A DNA stretch of 64,000 nt from contig NZ_CP022753.1 of assembly GCF_002263495.1 (NCBI RefSeq), positions 3,410,001 through 3,474,000 of the forward strand. Reading direction: 5' to 3'. Each line of letters opens with the position of its first letter. The first letter of the stretch is position 1. Source of the DNA: Nocardiopsis gilva YIM 90087 (GTDB lineage: Bacteria; Actinomycetota; Actinomycetes; Streptosporangiales; Streptosporangiaceae). The notes under the pieces were generated by a model. The model did no database searches, had not been told where the DNA came from, and saw only the letters and a list, made by a program, of their open reading frames with translations. Below are positions 60,248 to 64,000 of the stretch, piece after piece. The position numbers and the translations under genes were made by a program.

Positions 60248-60592
60248 TTACTTGCCTCCTTCGTGGAGCTGTTCGAGCCGTTCTACGAGGAAGCTCCAGT
60301 TCCTCCAGAACTCTTCGAGATATTCCCGTCCCTGAGTGTTGAGGGAATACACCTTGCGCGGCGGCCCCTTCCCGGACGGGACCTTCTCCACGTCGACGAG
60401 GCCGCGCTGTTCGATCCTGACCAGCAGCGCGTAGACGGTGCCCTCGGCGATGTCGGAGAAGCCCTGATTTCGCAGCCACGCCGTGATCTCGTAGCCGTAC
60501 GCGGGCCGGCCGGACAGGATCGCGAGGACGATGCCCTCCAGGACGCCCTTGAGCATCTCCGTCGCCTGCTTGCCCACGGAATACCTCTTCAT
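60248..60592 (-). CDS. PadR family transcriptional regulator
   Basis: 114 residues: KGVLEGIVLAILSGRPAYGY, EITAWLRNQG, IAEGTVYALLVRIEQRGLVD, PRKVYSLNTQGREYL. Winged HTH with C-terminal dimer helix. First gene of a three-gene operon. The upstream A/T-rich stretch (60594-60625) carries TACTA/TAGTA-type repeats that may be its operator. Confidence 0.9.
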   Translation of the reverse strand: MKRYSVGKQATEMLKGVLEGIVLAILSGRPAYGYEITAWLRNQGFSDIAEGTVYALLVRIEQRGLVDVEKVPSGKGPPRKVYSLNTQGREYLEEFWRNWSFLVERLEQLHEGGK

Positions 60593-60668
60593 CTACTAAG
60601 TGACGCTGACTACTGGTACATAGTAACAATGAATAGCTCAGATACAAGCCGGGACCACAAGCATGTGA

Positions 60669-60825
60669 ATCATCTGGGGCACCGACACCGCCCACCTACT
60701 GCCCAGGCTGATCGCCGGCCGCGAGCGCGGCCCCCTGTTCCTCTCGGAGCACCGGCCCGGCCCACACCGGCAGGCCACCACCGACCCCGAGGACATCTAC
60801 CCCGAGACAGGCCGCGCCCGCCCGC
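60669..60825 (+). pseudogene. Integrase fragment
   Basis: Frame from 60669: IIWGTDTAHLLPRLIAGRER, GPLFLSEHRPGPHRQATTDP, EDIYPETGRAR. This resembles the middle of tyrosine-recombinase-like integrases just before the catalytic HxxR region, which is absent. It runs straight into a transposase fragment. Confidence 0.55.
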
Positions 60826-61085
60826 CTCCCCGACAAGCTGCGCATCCCGATGGGGAACTGCGCTCTTTATGGCACGCGCGAGCAGACCCGCAGCGACCAC
60901 CTGCGCGAGGTAGCCCGCCACCTGAAGTGGTGGCCGATGAAGGAGCAGCAGGCAAAGGAACTGGAAGGCCTACCTGCTCGCCCGCGCGATGGAGCACGAC
61001 TCGCCCAGCGCCCTGTTCCGCGTCGGGGGCGATCACCTGCGCAGCTGCTGTGTGATCCGGCCTGGCCCGGTGTGGCTGCTGGAGC
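60826..61085 (+). pseudogene. N-terminal (DUF4158) fragment of Tn3-family transposase
   Basis: Frame 1: LPDKLRIPMGNCALYGTREQ, TRSDHLREVARHLKWWPMKE. After a shift near 60970: LLARAMEHDSPSALFRVGGD, HLRSCCVIRPGPVWLLE. The pattern matches the DUF4158 N-terminal domain of Tn3 transposases. It ends where the minus-strand resolvase fragment begins. Confidence 0.65.
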
Positions 61086-61446
61086 GGACTGCTGGCCTTC
61101 GAGGGTCTTCTCGCGGATGTAGTTGCGGTCGAGCTGGGCAGCGACGGCGAGCACGGCGAAAATCATCGCTCCCACGCCGTTGGGATCGTAGGTACCGGTG
61201 AGCGGGCCGGTGAGGAGTTCGAGCTGAGCGCCGGCGTCCTGGAGCTTGCCGGGAGAGGGTCATCAGCTCGGCGGCGTTGCGGGCAAGGCGCTTGAGTTCG
61301 TGGACGGTGAGAATGAAGCGGGCGGTGTGGTACTTCGTCGCGCACTCTCCGCTTCGGATACGGCAGGCACTCCCCGCCGGGGCTTCACATTTCGGACAGC
61401 CGTTTCGTTCTACTGCTTTTGCAGCTTGATCGGGCGTCAGATCCAC
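61085..61446 (-). pseudogene. Serine recombinase (resolvase) remnant with internal deletion
   Basis: GTG 61446: MDLTPDQAAKAVERNGCPKC, EAPAGSACRIRSGECATKYH, TARFI, the N-terminal zinc-ribbon-like part of actinobacterial recombinases. It jumps in frame to LTVHELKRLARNAAELMTL, skipping the catalytic Ser region. After a frameshift it gives MGAMIFAVLAVAAQLDRNYI and REKTLEGQQ. The C-terminal DNA-binding part is absent. Confidence 0.72.
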
Positions 61447-61573
61447 CCCGACGGTCTGTCAGTACTGTCTCGCACAACACATCGGTGTTGAGAGGGTTCT
61501 GCCAACGGCGATCTGCGGATTCGTGATCGATCCGGGGTGTTCGCAGAACTCTCGCAACTGGTCATTTGTGAGA

Positions 61574-61611
61574 GCTCGGGGTGGGGACACATCCTTGTCC
61601 CCACCCCGAGC
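61574..61611 (-). terminator. Terminator of MFS gene
   Basis: 15-bp perfect stem (61574-61588 with 61597-61611), 8-nt loop, 8 bp past the stop of the gene on the minus strand. Confidence 0.8.
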
Positions 61612-61618
61612 CGGGCGT

Positions 61619-63094
61619 TCAGGACCGGTGGGTGCGTGGGGTGGCCGGGCGGGGCAGGGAGAACATCAGGGCCCACATGGCCAGCAGGCCGCCGATCACG
61701 TACGGCAGCGTTGCGGTGAAGGCATCGACGACGGCGGTGCCGCGGGCGGCCGCGGTGTGGTCATGGGAGAAGAAGACCACCCCAGTGAGCACGACACCCA
61801 GGCTGATGCCGAGGTGGGTGGCGGTGTTGAACAGCCCGGAGGCCGATCCGGCGTGCGCGTCGTCGACGCGTCCCAGGGTGAGGTCGGTGAGCGGAGCGCC
61901 GATCATGCCCAGTCCAAGACCCAGTGCCAGGGCCGGCAGGGCCATGGCTGCCATCGACAGGTTGGTGCCGTATGTCGTGGCCAGCAGGTGGAACACGGCC
62001 AAGGCCAAGGCAGCGAGCAGCGCGCCGGCCTGAGGTGCGCGGCGTTGGTGCCGGGCGACGGCCGACATAGCCAGCCAGGCCCCGCCGATCTCGGCGAGTG
62101 TGAGGAAGAGGAAGCCGATCGCCGCCCGCGACGGGCTCAGGCCCAGGCCCTGCTGCATGAAGAGCGTCCAGCACAGAAAGAACAGGCCGGACAGCAGACC
62201 GAGGACCAGCTGGGCGGTCATCCCTCCGGAGAACGGCCGTCCGGAGAACAGGGACAGCGCCACCAGCGGGGAGCCGTCCTTGCGGGTCTTGCTCCGCTGC
62301 TGGAAGACCAGGCCCACCAGCACGGCCAGACCTGCGGCCATGGCCGTGAACGTCCACCACGGCCAGTGGTGGGCGCCGCCCGCGCTGAGGGGGTAGGCGA
62401 TCAGCAGCAGCCCGAGCGCGGAGAGGACCATGCCCAGTGGGTCGAGGCGCAGGGCCTGCCTGTTACGGGACTCGGTCAGGTACCTGTGGCCGAGCAGGAC
62501 CGTGGCGATGCCGAGGGGGACATTGATCAGGAAGATGGAACGCCAGCCGAGGCCGAACAGGTCGGCCTGGGTGAGGACGCCGCCCAGGACGGGCCCGGCG
62601 ACGCTGCCGACCGACATGACGGTCCCGTACAGGCCGAACGCCTTGGCGCGGGCGCTGCCGGCGAAGGTGACGTGCAGGGTGGCCAGGATCTGCGGGATCA
62701 TCACCGCTGCCCCGGCGCCCTGCACCACGCGGGCGGCGATCAGCGCGGTGGGGCCGGCGGCGAGGCTGCACAGCAGTGAGGCGGCGGTGAAGACGACGGC
62801 GCCCAGCAGGAAGATCCGTTTGCGGCCGTAGAGGTCACCGAGGCGGCCACCGGTGATCAGCCCTAGAGCGAGCGCGAGCCCGTAGGCGGCCTGGATCCAC
62901 TGCAGACCGGCGGCTGAAGCACCGGTGTCCGCCTGGATGGAGGGCAGGGCGGTGTCGACCACCGATGCGTCCAAGACGGCCATCAGTTCGCCGAGTAGCA
63001 CCACGGCCAGCATGATCCGGCTGCCAGGGCGCGAAGACGGTCCGGCGGAGATACCACCCGAGCGGGGCGGGAGGGGACAGGTGTCACGAGACAC
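61619..63094 (-). CDS. MFS drug exporter, EmrB/QacA (DHA2) type
   Basis: 491 residues from GTG 63094; the frame is open to an ATG at 63163, which adds a Cys-rich leader. Motif A-like GGRLGDLYGRKRIFLLGAVV; motif C-like GPVLGGVLTQADLFGLGWRS; LMAVLDASVVDTALPSIQAD is the DHA2 first-helix signature. 14 predicted helices. Proton-driven export of drugs or metabolites across the inner membrane. No regulator adjoins it; upstream is an IS66 remnant. Confidence 0.9.
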   Translation of the reverse strand: MSRDTCPLPPRSGGISAGPSSRPGSRIMLAVVLLGELMAVLDASVVDTALPSIQADTGASAAGLQWIQAAYGLALALGLITGGRLGDLYGRKRIFLLGAVVFTAASLLCSLAAGPTALIAARVVQGAGAAVMIPQILATLHVTFAGSARAKAFGLYGTVMSVGSVAGPVLGGVLTQADLFGLGWRSIFLINVPLGIATVLLGHRYLTESRNRQALRLDPLGMVLSALGLLLIAYPLSAGGAHHWPWWTFTAMAAGLAVLVGLVFQQRSKTRKDGSPLVALSLFSGRPFSGGMTAQLVLGLLSGLFFLCWTLFMQQGLGLSPSRAAIGFLFLTLAEIGGAWLAMSAVARHQRRAPQAGALLAALALAVFHLLATTYGTNLSMAAMALPALALGLGLGMIGAPLTDLTLGRVDDAHAGSASGLFNTATHLGISLGVVLTGVVFFSHDHTAAARGTAVVDAFTATLPYVIGGLLAMWALMFSLPRPATPRTHRS

Positions 63095-63494
63095 GGAGAG
63101 GGGTTCCTGTTCTGAACAGCAGGGACACGGGCAGGCCAAGACCCGTGTACGCCTACTGCGCACAGGAGAATGTCACGGAGCCCAGGCCATCGGGAACACC
63201 GTCTTCACAGCGGACAGCACCAACCGCCTGTCAACGCAGGCGGGGTCCGCGGGCAGAGAGCCCGGGAAGAACGGCTACTGGGCCTGGGATATAGGTCATC
63301 ACCTTTAAGGGCACGCACACGCCCAGACTGGGCGATAGAAGAACTTATCCAGCATAATCGTCCGCCTGCCACTGAGGCGAACGGGCTTGGGTGTAGCTCT
63401 TCTGCAGGGACTGGCTGACCTGGGAAATCAAGAGTTGGCCTGCTGCGAAGACGTCGCGTCTCTTACCGTTTCAACCAGGAGCAACGAACCACAC
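63095..63494. other. Intergenic region
   Basis: About 400 bp between the MFS start and an IS66 remnant. No ORF with family resemblance and no clear operator was seen. Confidence 0.3.
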
Positions 63495-63923
63495 CCGATG
63501 GAGTTCGACCCCGCCCACGCGGACTGGTCCGCACACATGAAGGACGTGCTGATCGCGGCACGCGACCGGGCCCAGGGCCGCACCGCCTTGACCGGCGCGG
63601 AGCTGGCCGAAGTCCACCGCAGATACGCCCGCATCATCGCCTTCGCCAAGGCCGGGCAGCCGCATGCGCTGATCCGGCGGCTCGATGGCCGCCGCGAGGA
63701 CTACCTGCGCTTCGCGGCCGACTTCGCCGTGCCCTTCACCTCCAACGGTGCCGAGCGGGACCTGCGCATGGTCAAGCCACAGGTGAAGGTCTCGGGCGCT
63801 TGGCGCACCCTAACCGGTGCCCGCTACTCCTGCCGGATCCGCTCGTTCATCTACACGGTGAGGAAGCAGGGGCACACGGTGCTGGCCAAGCTCACCGAAT
63901 TGTTCGCCGGGAATGTCTGGTAA
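63495..63923 (+). pseudogene. IS66-family transposase C-terminal fragment
   Basis: HMKDVLIAARDRAQGRTALT, RRLDGRREDYLRFAADFAVP, FTSNGAERDLRMVKPQVKVS, RSFIYTVRKQGHTVL is the DDE_IS66 C-terminal region. The N-terminal two-thirds and TnpB partners are missing upstream, so it is a dead fragment. Confidence 0.82.
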
Positions 63924-64000
63924 TCAGCCACCACGTGAATAGTTACGGCGGTTCAATCCCTGTCCGGAAACAGCAGGACCCCTCAACAGGAGTCGACCAG

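Noticed and set aside
1-64000. CRISPR arrays, tRNA or rRNA genes
   Set aside because: No regularly spaced repeats and no cloverleaf or rRNA-like stretches were recognised.

Overview
The window is a high-GC actinobacterial chromosome segment. Mycothiol enzymes (Mca, a DinB-fold MDMPI-like enzyme), an XRE/DUF5753-DUF397 set, a SigK/RskA-type sigma/anti-sigma pair, a COG4315 lipoprotein and an AfsR-like SARP together suggest a Streptomyces- or Nocardiopsis-like organism. The exact genus is inference. No rRNA, tRNA or CRISPR array was seen.

Layout. 1-7.5 kb: a MetP/MetS-type amino-acid importer, then a more A/T-rich island. The island carries a cobalamin-binding radical SAM enzyme, a DUF2000 protein, a SAM hydroxide adenosyltransferase, a LysE exporter and an Lrp regulator. 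It is bounded on the far side by a second, decayed metP 3' end with an intact second metS. 7.5-17.2 kb: a truncated AMP-ligase-like protein, mannitol PTS IIC and IIB, RNase Z, a duplicated-domain lipoprotein, a MerR/lactonase-like pair and an ECF sigma/anti-sigma operon. 17.9-28.1 kb: GbsR-P450, XRE-DUF397-DUF397, an ArsR-rhodanese fusion opposite a methyltransferase, a secreted phosphoesterase, an intradiol dioxygenase with an AraC regulator, and small genes (SUKH-like, SgcJ-like, HIT). 28.2-34.4 kb: remnants of a DrrAB-type exporter, a second P450, a SARP regulator and an alpha/beta hydrolase. 34.4-44.2 kb: ABATE/CGNR protein, TmrB-like ATPase, XRE, WYL regulator, KhtTU-type cation/proton antiporter, FAD oxidoreductase, TetR/FAD monooxygenase operon, thioesterase and HxlR. 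44.2-55.9 kb: decayed IS5-family element against a DEAD-box helicase, metallophosphoesterase, small secreted proteins, TetR/MFS pseudogene, Mca and a frameshifted MFS. 56-64 kb: a graveyard of integrase, Tn3 transposase, resolvase and IS66 fragments between intact genes (MDMPI-like, Tat metallo-hydrolase, PadR-DUF1048-hydrolase operon, MFS).

The most interesting unit is the SAM-centred island (1.6-6.9 kb). Its genes would consume SAM for radical methylation, split SAM, export a small amino-acid-like molecule and regulate through an amino-acid sensor, and it sits inside a duplicated methionine-type importer locus. This functional link is inference from gene content; the product is unknown. A second theme is local regulation: at least seven regulator genes sit next to clean inverted repeats that look like their own operators. 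A third is decay: about a dozen truncated or frameshifted genes, mostly transporters and transposases.
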